A DNA stretch of 64,000 bases from Micromonospora vinacea (GTDB taxonomy: Bacteria; Actinomycetota; Actinomycetes; Mycobacteriales; Micromonosporaceae): NCBI RefSeq assembly GCF_015751785.1, contig NZ_JADOTY010000001.1, forward strand, positions 4,712,001 to 4,776,000, read 5' to 3'. The position numbers were made by a program, and so were the translations under genes. Shown here piece by piece: positions 23,503 to 32,182 of the stretch (positions within the stretch are counted from its first letter, which is position 1; every line of letters begins with the position of its first letter). The notes beneath the pieces were generated by a model. It saw nothing but the letters and a program-made list of their open reading frames with translations, had not been told where the DNA came from and ran no database searches.

Positions 23503-24795
23503 GTGGGCCATCCCAACCTGCAGGCCGAGGATGTCGACCAGCACGCCGGAAGCCCTGCGATTCCCCGGCAGCGGGCGGCCCCCACCCGGGCGCCCGGAGC
23601 GAGCGCCGCCGACCCCGGCATCGCCTGGCGTCCGCTGCGGATCGCAATGATCGGCCAGAAGGGGATGCCGGCGACCTACGGCGGGATCGAACGGCACGTG
23701 GAGGAGATGGCCAGCCGGCTCGCCAGCTACGGGCACGAGGTCACCGTCTACTGCCGCCGGAGCTACGGCGAGACACCCGCCGACGGCTACCGGGGCGTAC
23801 GACTGCGCCAGACCCACACGATCGCGAGCAAGCACCTCGACGCCATCGTGCACGCGGCGACCTCGACTGTGGCGGCCATGACCGCGCGGCCCGACATCGT
23901 GCACTACCACGGGCTCGGGCCGGCCCTGGTCGCCCCGCTTCCCCGTGCCCTGTCCCGGGCGCGCGTGGTGCTGACCGTGCACGGGCTGGACAACCAGCGG
24001 GGCAAGTGGGGGCTCGCCGCGCGGGCGGTGCTGGGCAGCGCCCACTGGTTCAGCGGGTACGTCCCGCACCAGCGGGTGGCGGTCTCCCAGGGGCTCGCCG
24101 CCCACTACGGCGCCCGGTTCGGCCGTCCGACGACCTACATTCCCAACGGCGTGAACCCGGCCCGACCGGCGCGGACCCGTCAGATCCAGGACCGGTTCGG
24201 GTTGACCCCCGGCGGCTACCTGCTGCTGGTCGGTCGGTTGGTCCCGGAAAAGGCGGCCGACCTGCTGATCCGGGCCTTCCGCCGTACCGAGACCCCGATG
24301 CGCCTGGCGATCGTCGGCGGGTCGTCGTTCACCGACGACTTCGTGGACCGGTTGCGCCGGGAAGCCGGGACTGACGACCGGATCGTCTTCACCGGGTTCG
24401 CGTACGGCGACCTGCTCGCCGAGTTGTACGGCGGGGCCGCCGGCTTCGTGCAACCGTCCCGGTTGGAGGGTCTGCCGTTGACGTTGCTGGAGGCGTCCGC
24501 GTACGGGCTGCCGGTGGTCGCGAGCGACATTGCGCCGCACGTCGAGGTGCTGAAGTCCGACGCCGCCGGAGGGCGGCTGTTCCGCGACGGCGACGAGGAC
24601 GACCTGGTCCGGGTGCTGACATCGCTGCTCGCCGACCTGCCGGCTGAACGGGCCGGCGCCGTGGCGCTGGGCGAGCGGATCACCGGCAGGTACAGCTGGG
24701 ACACGGCCGCCCGCGAGTTGGAGCGGCTCTATCTCCGGCTGGCCCAGGAGCCGGGCAGGCGGGCCAGGGCACGACCCGTGGGAGCCGCCCACTGA
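23503..24795 (+). CDS. GT4 glycosyltransferase with DUF1972-like N-terminus
   Basis: A 430-residue GT-B enzyme. The N-terminal half starts, after a disordered leader, at RIAMIGQKGMPATYGGIERH, the DUF1972-type acceptor domain of rhamnosyl- and related transferases. The C-terminal GT4 donor domain has LLLVGRLVPEKAADLLI and the E-x7-E motif SRLEGLPLTLLEASAYGLPVV. It is cytosolic and transfers a sugar from a nucleotide donor to a lipid-linked acceptor. It is the first gene of the glycan cluster. The GTG at 23503 is favoured by GGGAG 5 nt upstream; TTG/GTG codons near 23452 are alternatives. Confidence 0.9.
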   Translation: MGHPNLQAEDVDQHAGSPAIPRQRAAPTRAPGASAADPGIAWRPLRIAMIGQKGMPATYGGIERHVEEMASRLASYGHEVTVYCRRSYGETPADGYRGVRLRQTHTIASKHLDAIVHAATSTVAAMTARPDIVHYHGLGPALVAPLPRALSRARVVLTVHGLDNQRGKWGLAARAVLGSAHWFSGYVPHQRVAVSQGLAAHYGARFGRPTTYIPNGVNPARPARTRQIQDRFGLTPGGYLLLVGRLVPEKAADLLIRAFRRTETPMRLAIVGGSSFTDDFVDRLRREAGTDDRIVFTGFAYGDLLAELYGGAAGFVQPSRLEGLPLTLLEASAYGLPVVASDIAPHVEVLKSDAAGGRLFRDGDEDDLVRVLTSLLADLPAERAGAVALGERITGRYSWDTAARELERLYLRLAQEPGRRARARPVGAAH

Positions 24796-24903
24796 CCGGG
24801 CGACGTTCGCCGGGAAGACCCCGGATCAGCCCTCAGGAGGACGGAGCCGTCGGTGCAACGGCCCCTTCTGCCGTCGGGGTGACAGGGCTAGATTGAACCG
24901 ATC

Positions 24904-26433
24904 TTGTGCCGGGAGGACATCGGTGGGCCGCGCCCGGCAGCGGCCGAGCAGCGCCGATTCAGTTCAGTGGGATCAGTGGAACAACACACGCAGCAGGTCA
25001 CTCCGCTCCTGACCAGGCGGCTCGACCCGACCCGCCTCCTCACCGGCGGCGCGGCGCTGGCCGCCGCGGTCGTGGCGGTGATCGCCGGTGTCTCCATGGC
25101 GGCCGGTGACCGTCGCGGCATGGTGCTGCCGCTCGCGGCGGTCGCGGGGATCGCGGTGGCCGTCCTCGCGCTGACCCGGTTCGCCGGGTACGTGCTGCTG
25201 ATGCTCGCGGTGCGTTCCTGCGTCGACCTGTTCAAGCTGACCGGCCCGAGCGCCGGCCAGGCCGACTCCGCCGGAACGGCCCGGGCGGTGGACCCCTCCA
25301 CACTGCTCGCGGTGTTGTTCCTCCTCGCCGCCGGGCTCTGGCTGGCCGCACAGCTGCGCCGGCACGGGCGGCTGCGCGGTTCCCCGCTCAGCTGGGCCAT
25401 GCTGCTCGTCGGGGCCAGCAGCGTGGTCAGCGCCCTCGGTGCCAGTCGGCCGGCGAACAGCCTGTTGGAGGCATTACGGATCCTCACCGTGGTGGTGATG
25501 TTCGTGGTGCTCGAACAGCTCATGCCGGACACCGCGGCGATCCGTCGGGTCCTGCTCGCCTGCTACGCCTCGCTGGTGCTGGCGCTGGGCTACACCGCCG
25601 TCCTGTCGCTGCTCGGCAACCCGCCGGCCGAGGTGAAGGGCGACTTCACCCGCATCAGCGGCACGTTCAGCCAGTCGACCACGTTCGGCCGCTACCTGAT
25701 GTTCATGGTGATCTTCGGGTTCGCGGTGTACCGCTTCCTGGATCGTCGCCTGAGGGTGTCCCTCGGTGTGCTGCTCGCACTCTCGCTGCTGTTCCTGCTG
25801 CTCACCAACACCCGCAGCGCCCTGCTCGGCGCGGCCATCGGCCTGGTGGTCGTAGCGGCGCTGCACCGCAGCAAGCGGATGCTGGTCACCCTCTGCGTGG
25901 TGGCGGTCGCCGGGGTGGCACTGGTGCCCGCCGTCGGCGAACGCTTCGCCCAACTCGGCACGTCGCGCGCGGTCGGCGGAGACCCGACCGGAAACACCCT
26001 GGCGTGGCGGGTCGGCTACTGGACCGAGATCGTCACGCTCGCCGACCGGAACCCGGTGACCGGCATCGGACCGAACATGACCCAGCGCGAGACCGACGAG
26101 GCGAAGAAGCCGCACAACGACTTTCTGCGGGCGTACGTGGAGACCGGGCTGCTCGGCCTCGGGGCGTACCTGCTGATGCTGTTCGCTTTCCTGCGCACCG
26201 CGCGGAACGCGCTGCGGCGCGCGCATCCGGGCAGTTTCGAGCGTGGCGTCGCCGTCGGGTTCACCGGCTGCGCCGCCGCGTTCGTGGCCGTCAGCGCCGC
26301 CTCCAACGTCATTTCCAACGTGGTCACCCTCTGGTACTTCGTCGCGTTCGCCGCGGCGGCCAGCGTGATCGCCCGCCAACCGGCTCCGAACCTGACCGGC
26401 GAGCAGCCACGAGGCATGTCCGTCCCGGTTTGA
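24904..26433 (+). CDS. O-antigen polymerase/ligase family protein (Wzy/WaaL-like)
   Basis: A protein of up to 509 residues with about ten to twelve transmembrane helices. The Wzy_C signature is in the large loop and the helices after it: RISGTFSQSTTFGRYL, LLFLLLTNTRSALLGAAIG and NPVTGIGPN..KKPHNDFLRAYVETGLLG (the H-N-x-F/Y-L segment is diagnostic). Such proteins polymerise or ligate lipid-linked oligosaccharides at the outer membrane face. The true start is uncertain: the frame opens at a TTG (24904), but in-frame GTG codons at 24967 and 24976 are more usual. TAGATT at 24889-24894 is a possible -10 box. Confidence 0.87.
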   Translation: MCREDIGGPRPAAAEQRRFSSVGSVEQHTQQVTPLLTRRLDPTRLLTGGAALAAAVVAVIAGVSMAAGDRRGMVLPLAAVAGIAVAVLALTRFAGYVLLMLAVRSCVDLFKLTGPSAGQADSAGTARAVDPSTLLAVLFLLAAGLWLAAQLRRHGRLRGSPLSWAMLLVGASSVVSALGASRPANSLLEALRILTVVVMFVVLEQLMPDTAAIRRVLLACYASLVLALGYTAVLSLLGNPPAEVKGDFTRISGTFSQSTTFGRYLMFMVIFGFAVYRFLDRRLRVSLGVLLALSLLFLLLTNTRSALLGAAIGLVVVAALHRSKRMLVTLCVVAVAGVALVPAVGERFAQLGTSRAVGGDPTGNTLAWRVGYWTEIVTLADRNPVTGIGPNMTQRETDEAKKPHNDFLRAYVETGLLGLGAYLLMLFAFLRTARNALRRAHPGSFERGVAVGFTGCAAAFVAVSAASNVISNVVTLWYFVAFAAAASVIARQPAPNLTGEQPRGMSVPV

Positions 26434-26457
26434 CTGAACGACAGCATTGGGGAAAAA

Positions 26458-27465
26458 GTGGAGATCGTCGACTACCTGCGGGTCGCCCGGCGGCGCCTCT
26501 GGGTACTCGTGGGCGTGCCGGTGCTCGCCACCGGCGCCGCGGCAGCCATCGTCCTGTCCGCGCCACAGCAGTTCAGCGGGACCGCGTACGTGGCGGCGCC
26601 GGCGCTGGTGGGCGGTGCGGCCGGAACGCAGTACACCGGTACGCAGGCAGCGAACCAGTTCGTCGCGGCGTTCGGCGCGGCGGTGACCTCACCCCGCGTC
26701 CTCGCCGACGTGGCAGGTGACACCGGGGTGCCGCCGGAGCGGCTGCGCGACGGGCTCGCCGTCACCCAGGTCGGCGCGAGCAGCCAGCTGGAGGTGACGT
26801 ACACCGCCGGTGACCGGGCGACCGTCGCACCGGTGCTGACCGCGACCACCACCCGGGCGCTGGCCTTCCTCTTCTCCTCCCAGGTCGGCATCGCCACCGG
26901 CGAGGTCGAGGCGGCAAACGCCGACGTCACAGCGGCGACCAGGGCGATCGGCGAGTGGGAGAAGACCAACAAGGTCTCCCAGCCGGACCGGATCTACCAG
27001 GCGACGCTGGGCGAGTTGACCAGCCTGCGCCAGCAGCAGCTCTCCATGCAGGCGGTCGGCAACAGCCGAGGTGTCGACGCGGCGACCGCCGCGATCACCG
27101 CCGCGCAGAGGAAGCTCGACCAGTTGGGGCCGAAGCTCCCCGACTACCAGGCCCTGCTCGCCCAACGGGACGCGGCGACAAACGCCCTGTCCCAGGCGCG
27201 GGAGGGGTTGCAGGCGGCGCGGGCGCAGGCCCAGGCCGCCGACCCGAAGCAGGTGACAAGCATCGGCGAGGCGCACGAGGTGAGCCGGATGACGGAGCTG
27301 GTGCGCACCGCCCTGCCGGTGGGCGGCGCCGGTCTGCTGCTCGGCGTGCTGCTGGTGGGCGTACTCGAACTGCTCTCCCGGGGTCGTTCCGCGGCCCGCC
27401 CGGCGGCGGCGACCACCGCGGCCCCCTCGGTGCCGGCGGAGACCGTGACCGCGGCACGACCGTGA
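26458..27465 (+). CDS. Wzz-like chain-length/export regulator
   Basis: A 335-residue polysaccharide co-polymerase-type protein. It has the typical topology: a transmembrane helix at about residues 15-36 (LWVLVGVPVLATGAAAAIVL), an extracytoplasmic domain with coiled-coil helices (about 140-265, with TSLRQQQLSMQAVG and REGLQAARAQAQAADP), and a second helix near 285-305 (VGGAGLLLGVLLVGVLELL), then a Pro/Ala-rich cytosolic tail. No Walker motifs of a BY-kinase are present. It follows the polymerase gene and precedes the flippase, as expected for control of polymer length. GTG start; GGGGAAAAA lies just upstream. Confidence 0.85.
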   Translation: MEIVDYLRVARRRLWVLVGVPVLATGAAAAIVLSAPQQFSGTAYVAAPALVGGAAGTQYTGTQAANQFVAAFGAAVTSPRVLADVAGDTGVPPERLRDGLAVTQVGASSQLEVTYTAGDRATVAPVLTATTTRALAFLFSSQVGIATGEVEAANADVTAATRAIGEWEKTNKVSQPDRIYQATLGELTSLRQQQLSMQAVGNSRGVDAATAAITAAQRKLDQLGPKLPDYQALLAQRDAATNALSQAREGLQAARAQAQAADPKQVTSIGEAHEVSRMTELVRTALPVGGAGLLLGVLLVGVLELLSRGRSAARPAAATTAAPSVPAETVTAARP

Positions 27466-27487
27466 CCGTCGGAGAACGGGCCGCCGG

Positions 27488-29053
27488 ATGGGTGCGGTGA
27501 CCGGCCGGCCGCCGGCCACGCCGGAGGCCGGCGACCAGCAGGTACGCGGCATGGCCCGCGGTGGTGTGCTGAACCTGGGCAGCGCCGTGCTCAGCCAGGT
27601 GGCGCTCTTCCTGGTCATGCTGTTGCTGGCCCGGGCCCTGGGGGTACGCGAACTCGGCCGGTACGCCCAGGTGTACGCCGTGCTGTCGCTGCTGGGACTG
27701 CTCTCGCTCTCCGGCTTCCGGGCCGGGCTGACCCGGTTCGTGGCGGTGCATCTCGCCGACGACGAGCCGGCCGCCCTCCGGGGCGCGATCCGGCTCGGGA
27801 TCGGCATCTCGGCAGTGGCGTCCACTGTGATCGCCCTCGGTCTGGCGGTCGGCGCGCCGTGGCTCGCCGACGCCCTGCACGACCCGCAGCTCACCACCGG
27901 CCTGCGGCTGGTGGCGCTCTGCCTGCCCGCCTCGACCGTCTGCGAGGCAGCGCTCGCGGCCACCCGGGGATGGCGCACGCAACGGGCCTACGCGCTCATC
28001 GGCCAGGTCTACGAGCCGGTCGCCCGGCTGGTGCTCACCGCGCTGGCGCTCGCCCTCGGGGCGGGCCTGACCGGCGCGTTCTGGGCGCTGGTGGTGGCGA
28101 GTTGGAGCGCGGCCGGGCTCGCCCTCGTGGCGCTCGCCCGGATGGTGCGCCGGGTGCCCGCCGCCCGGCCCGCGTACCGGCCCGGCGAGCTGTTCCGGTT
28201 CTCCACGGTCAGCTGGGTCTCCTCGTTGTCGTCCACCGGGCTGATCTGGGTGGACGCGCTGCTGCTCGGCTTCTTCGACTACGGTCCCGACGCGATCGGC
28301 GTCTACCACGTGGCGACCCGGCTGGTCACGATCGCGGTGTTCGTGCTGGCACCGGTAAACGCCTCGTTCGGTCCGCACCTGGCGCACCTCTACCACCAGG
28401 GCCGACTGGACGAGGTACGCCGGATCTACCGGGTCGCCACCGGCTGGGTGCTCCGACTGTCGCTGCCGGCCTTCGTGGCGTTGCTGGTCTTCCCGGAGCA
28501 GCTGTTGCGGCTGGTCGGCGGGCCGGGTCTGGCCGGCGGCGCGGCGGTGACTGTCGTGCTGGCGCTCGGCCAGCTCGTCAACGCCGCCACCGGGCCCTGC
28601 GGAACGCTGCTGAACATGTCCGGCCGGGTCTCGGTGAACATGGTGGACAACCTGGCCGCCCTGCTGCTCAACGTCCTGCTCAACCTGTGGCTCATCCCGG
28701 CGTACGGCATCCTCGGCGCGGCGGTGGCCTGGGCGGTCTCGCTGGCGGCGGTGAACATCGCCCGGGTCTGGCAGGTGCGCGCGCAGGTGCACACCGTGCC
28801 GGTGACGGCGGGCATGGTCAAGGGTCTGGTCGCCGCGTTGGTAGCGATGGGCGTCGGGTTCGGTGTGCGCTGGCTGGTCGATGGTTTCGTCCCGCAGCTC
28901 ACCATCGGCCTGGCCGCGATCGGGGTGGCGTACCTCGCTGCGGTGCTCGCCCTCGGGCTCAGCCGGGAGGACGTCATGGTGTTGCGCTCGGTGACCCGCC
29001 GAGGTGGTCGACGTCGCGCCGCCAACCCCACCCCCGCCGAGGTCCGCTCGTGA
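27488..29053 (+). CDS. Wzx-like lipid-linked oligosaccharide flippase
   Basis: A 521-residue MOP-superfamily exporter with about 14 hydrophobic helices. It begins with GVLNLGSAVLSQVALFLVML, the typical Polysacc_synt start, and includes FRFSTVSWVSSLSSTGLIWV and a conserved LNVLLNLWLIPAYGILGAAV segment in the second half. It would move undecaprenyl-linked repeat units across the membrane for Wzy polymerisation. The last codons overlap the downstream sulfotransferase gene as GTGA. With the polymerase and the Wzz-like protein it makes a near-complete Wzx/Wzy pathway; no initiating glycosyl-phosphate transferase is in the window. Confidence 0.92.
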   Translation: MGAVTGRPPATPEAGDQQVRGMARGGVLNLGSAVLSQVALFLVMLLLARALGVRELGRYAQVYAVLSLLGLLSLSGFRAGLTRFVAVHLADDEPAALRGAIRLGIGISAVASTVIALGLAVGAPWLADALHDPQLTTGLRLVALCLPASTVCEAALAATRGWRTQRAYALIGQVYEPVARLVLTALALALGAGLTGAFWALVVASWSAAGLALVALARMVRRVPAARPAYRPGELFRFSTVSWVSSLSSTGLIWVDALLLGFFDYGPDAIGVYHVATRLVTIAVFVLAPVNASFGPHLAHLYHQGRLDEVRRIYRVATGWVLRLSLPAFVALLVFPEQLLRLVGGPGLAGGAAVTVVLALGQLVNAATGPCGTLLNMSGRVSVNMVDNLAALLLNVLLNLWLIPAYGILGAAVAWAVSLAAVNIARVWQVRAQVHTVPVTAGMVKGLVAALVAMGVGFGVRWLVDGFVPQLTIGLAAIGVAYLAAVLALGLSREDVMVLRSVTRRGGRRRAANPTPAEVRS

Positions 29054-29901
29054 CCGGCGGCGCGCGGCGTCAGGTCACCGACCGGCTGCGCCGGGGGGTA
29101 CGCGCGGCGCGGGCCTGGGGGCGCGCGGCGCGACCGGGAGAGCCCGGTCCGCTGCCCGACTTCCTGGTGATCGGGGGACAGCGCTGCGGCACCACGTCGC
29201 TGTACCACCACCTCGCTGCGCATCCCCGGGTCCGGGTGGCCAGCGGCAAGGAGTTGCAGTACTTCAGCGTCCACCACGGTCGGGGGGAGCGGTGGTACCG
29301 GGGACACTTTCCGCACCTCGCCCCGGGCGAGCGCACGTTCGAGGCGAGCCCCTACTACCTGTTCCACCCGAGCGTGCCGGCCCGGGTCGCGGCGACCCTG
29401 CCGGAGGGCCGCTTCGTCGCACTGCTGCGCGACCCGGTGCAACGGGCCTACTCCCACTACCTGCACACCCGCTCGTACGGCGTCGAGCCGCTGTCCTTCG
29501 CCGACGCGCTCGACGCCGAGGAGGAGCGGCTGGCGCGGGCGACGCGGGGCGGCCCGGACAACCCCGCCGCGCACCGGGCGTTGCGCAACTATTCGTACGC
29601 GGCCCGGGGCCGCTACGCCGAGCAACTGCACCTGTGGTTCGCGGCGGTCCCGCGTGAGCGGATCCACGTCGCACGGACCGAGGACCTGCACGCCGACCCG
29701 GCCGGCACGTACGCCGACATCCTGCGCTTCCTCGGCCTGCCGGCCTTCACCCCGGAGGCGTTCACCCGGCACACCCGTCGCGTCGACCCGGGCGTCTCCG
29801 AGCTGACCCCGGCCCTGCGCGACCGGCTGGGCGAGCACTTCGCGCCGCACAACGCCCGCCTGGCCGCCCTGCTCGACTGGCCCGAACCCTGGCCCGGCTA
29901 G
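29050..29901 (+). CDS. Sulfotransferase 1 (Sulfotransfer_1/3 family)
   Basis: A 283-residue PAPS-dependent sulfotransferase. The 5'-phosphosulfate loop is IGGQRCGTTSLYHHL (about residues 41-55), and the 3'-phosphate motif is ALLRDPVQRAYSHYLHT (about 124-140). The general base region is near KELQYFSVH, and the typical YYLFHPSVP is present as in heparan N-deacetylase/sulfotransferase-like domains. This subtype sulfates carbohydrates. GTGA overlap with the flippase gene gives direct translational coupling, so sulfation is linked to the export machinery. Cytosolic, with no signal peptide. Confidence 0.92.
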   Translation: MTGGARRQVTDRLRRGVRAARAWGRAARPGEPGPLPDFLVIGGQRCGTTSLYHHLAAHPRVRVASGKELQYFSVHHGRGERWYRGHFPHLAPGERTFEASPYYLFHPSVPARVAATLPEGRFVALLRDPVQRAYSHYLHTRSYGVEPLSFADALDAEEERLARATRGGPDNPAAHRALRNYSYAARGRYAEQLHLWFAAVPRERIHVARTEDLHADPAGTYADILRFLGLPAFTPEAFTRHTRRVDPGVSELTPALRDRLGEHFAPHNARLAALLDWPEPWPG

Positions 29902-29933
29902 CGCACGCTGGTGGTCGCGTTGGCGGTCAGGCC

Positions 29934-31406
29934 CTACCGGACGGTGGCGAGGATCCGCTCCACCGGCTGGTCGGCGCGGACCAGGACGGGGACGTCGGTC
30001 ACTGTGGTGCCGCCACCGGCCGCGCCCAGCGGGGAACCCACCGCCCCGGTCCGCCCGCCCGGCGCCGCCGGCACTGTCACCGGCGTGTCCGCCGCCGACC
30101 AGAGCACCAGCGTGCTCGATCCACCCCTGACGAACGCGACCCCGTTCAGCCGGCCGGCCACCGATGCGGGCAGCGGTGTGACTGTGGCGCCCCGGGCCGC
30201 GTCGGCCAGGGCCGCCAACATCCGGCCGGCCTCCCGTTCGGTGCCGTCCGGGTCGAGCAGGCCGTAGCGGACCTCGCTTCCGGCCGCGTTGTTCGGGTTG
30301 TACGCCAACGGCAACCAACTGATCTCGCCGATCCCGCCGGCGGCCAGCAGGGTGACCGTCTTGACCATCTCGGCCGCCCGGCTGGTCGGGTCACCCTCGC
30401 CGTCGCGCCAGAACTGCCCGACCTCCCACGCCTGGATCGGGGTACCCGGCGGTGTGGTGGCGCGCAGGTAGTCCAGCAGCGGGGCCACCCCGCTGAAGTG
30501 CTCGTAGAAGTGCACCTGCCGGACGTCGACTGTGCGATCGGTCAGCAGCGACTCGGTCACCGCCAGGAAACGTAGGCTGCGGCTGTTGGTTTCGGTGCCG
30601 AGCGCCCGGCGCAGCTGCGCCTCCCCGGTCACCGCCGGGATCTGCTGCCCACGGGTGCCGACCCGGCGTTGGAAGTACGCCTGGTAGGCGGCGACGGCAT
30701 CGGGCACCCGACCGGCGCGTAGCAGCCGGTCGGCGACACCCATGCCGTACGCGACGCTGCTGATGCCGGAGTCGACCACCCGCGCCTTCGGGTCGGTCGC
30801 GCGGATCGTCTCGGCGGCGGCCCGGACCAGCCGCGCGTAATCCTCGGGGCTGCCGGCCCAGTAGCTCGGCGCGTTGACCTCGTTCTCGATGGCGTACTCC
30901 CGCACCCCGTACGGGCCGTAGCGCTGCACCACCGAGCGGACGAACCGCTGGTACGCGCCGAGGTCGGTGGGCATCGCCGACTCGGTCTTGTTCGCCGCGC
31001 CCCGGGTGTGGCGGGCGGTGCCACCGGTCGCCCAGCACACACCGGTGCGGATCTTCAGGTGCACTGTGATGCCCAGCTCCCTGCTGCGCGAGGCGATCTC
31101 GTCCAGCCCGGCCCAGTCCGCCTGCCCCGAGGTCCGTTCGATCTCGCACCAGGAGATCTCCTCGTACGTGGCGGAACCGGCGAGCCGGCGCAGGTACGGC
31201 CCGAACTGCTGGTACCGCGACCAGTCCCAGTGCGCGCCGAACGGGTTGCTCACCCCGCCGACGGTGCTGGTGGCCGAGGGTGCCGCCGTCGCGGAGGGGG
31301 TGGCGGCCGGTGGCGGATCGTCGTCGCCAGCGGTGCAGCCGGCGGTGAACAGGAGCGTGGCGGCGACGGCGGCGGCGACCGCACGCAGCCGGCCCGGGCG
31401 GGTCAC
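29934..31406 (-). CDS. Secreted glycoside hydrolase-like lipoprotein
   Basis: A 490-residue TIM-barrel glycosidase-like lipoprotein. The signal has lipobox LLFTAGC, followed by an Ala/Thr/Pro spacer. The barrel (about residues 60-400) includes the acid/base motif REYAIENEVNAPSYW (N-E) and a later possible nucleophile Glu in IQAWEVGQFWRDG, the Clan GH-A pattern. A beta-sandwich C-terminus follows. It resembles GH39-like and related proteins linked to polysaccharide clusters. It starts at GTG 31406, overlapping the upstream sulfotransferase stop by GTGA. A role in trimming or editing the exported glycan on the cell surface is inferred. Confidence 0.82.
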   Translation of the reverse strand: MTRPGRLRAVAAAVAATLLFTAGCTAGDDDPPPAATPSATAAPSATSTVGGVSNPFGAHWDWSRYQQFGPYLRRLAGSATYEEISWCEIERTSGQADWAGLDEIASRSRELGITVHLKIRTGVCWATGGTARHTRGAANKTESAMPTDLGAYQRFVRSVVQRYGPYGVREYAIENEVNAPSYWAGSPEDYARLVRAAAETIRATDPKARVVDSGISSVAYGMGVADRLLRAGRVPDAVAAYQAYFQRRVGTRGQQIPAVTGEAQLRRALGTETNSRSLRFLAVTESLLTDRTVDVRQVHFYEHFSGVAPLLDYLRATTPPGTPIQAWEVGQFWRDGEGDPTSRAAEMVKTVTLLAAGGIGEISWLPLAYNPNNAAGSEVRYGLLDPDGTEREAGRMLAALADAARGATVTPLPASVAGRLNGVAFVRGGSSTLVLWSAADTPVTVPAAPGGRTGAVGSPLGAAGGGTTVTDVPVLVRADQPVERILATVR

Positions 31407-32182
31407 CGGTAGCCCAGAGCGCGCAGGGTCGGACCGGAGAAGACCCAGACCAGCAGGCGGAGGAACGGGTCGAGCTCGCGGCGGTGGCTGCCCACCCGGG
31501 AGCCGTAGATCGGCGCGGTGACGCTCGCCGCCGCCCGCCGCCGCTCCGCCTCGGTGGTGTACTTCTGGGCCACGTCGTGCTGCTTGCTGTCGTAGTCGAG
31601 GATGCCGTCCTCCCAGGGCTCGCCGAGGAACTCGAAGAGGCCCCGCATCGTCTTCTCCGGTTCGCTGACCGCCTGCTCGTACCGCAGCTCGTAGTAGCGG
31701 TCCGCAGGCAGGGTGGCACCGACCGCCCGCGCTGTGCGGATGTAGCGCGGCCACTTCACCACGCACTTCACAGCGGACCAGTAGCCGAAGCGTTTGCGGT
31801 GCGAGACCACCACGTCGCGTCCGTCCCGGATGAGGTGCACGATCTGGGCGTCCGGGAAGACCTCGGTGACGAAATCGAGCGACATCGCGTACAGCGGGGT
31901 CTTGTCGGCCCACCGGGTCTTGCCCCGCGCGGCGGCGTAGTCGGCGTGCACGCCGCCGAAGAAGTCCCGGATCCGGCGTAGCCAGTCCTCGCGCGGAAAA
32001 CCGAAGCGGGCCAGTCGTTCCCAGTCCCGGCCGACGATCCGTCGTAGGTCGGGCAGGAACCGGGTCTCCGGGCCGCAGCTGATCCGCGAGTGCGAGTCGA
32101 GGACGAGGCGCACCATCGTGGTGCCCGACCGTTGGCACCCGACCAGGAAGATCGGCGCGGTACGGGTTCCGGTGTCAGCCAC
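31403..32182 (-). CDS. Sulfotransferase 2 (Sulfotransfer_3 family)
   Basis: A 259-residue PAPS-type sulfotransferase. The 5'-phosphosulfate loop is FLVGCQRSGTTMVRLVL (about residues 12-28), and the 3'-phosphate motif is VHLIRDGRDVVVSHRKRF (about 115-132). The helix RWADKTPLYAMSLDFV holds the K-T-P motif typical of bacterial carbohydrate or lipid sulfotransferases. GTG start at 32182. It overlaps the upstream sulfotransferase by 8 nt and the downstream hydrolase by GTGA, so the three minus-strand genes form one operon. Confidence 0.92.
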   Translation of the reverse strand: MADTGTRTAPIFLVGCQRSGTTMVRLVLDSHSRISCGPETRFLPDLRRIVGRDWERLARFGFPREDWLRRIRDFFGGVHADYAAARGKTRWADKTPLYAMSLDFVTEVFPDAQIVHLIRDGRDVVVSHRKRFGYWSAVKCVVKWPRYIRTARAVGATLPADRYYELRYEQAVSEPEKTMRGLFEFLGEPWEDGILDYDSKQHDVAQKYTTEAERRRAAASVTAPIYGSRVGSHRRELDPFLRLLVWVFSGPTLRALGYR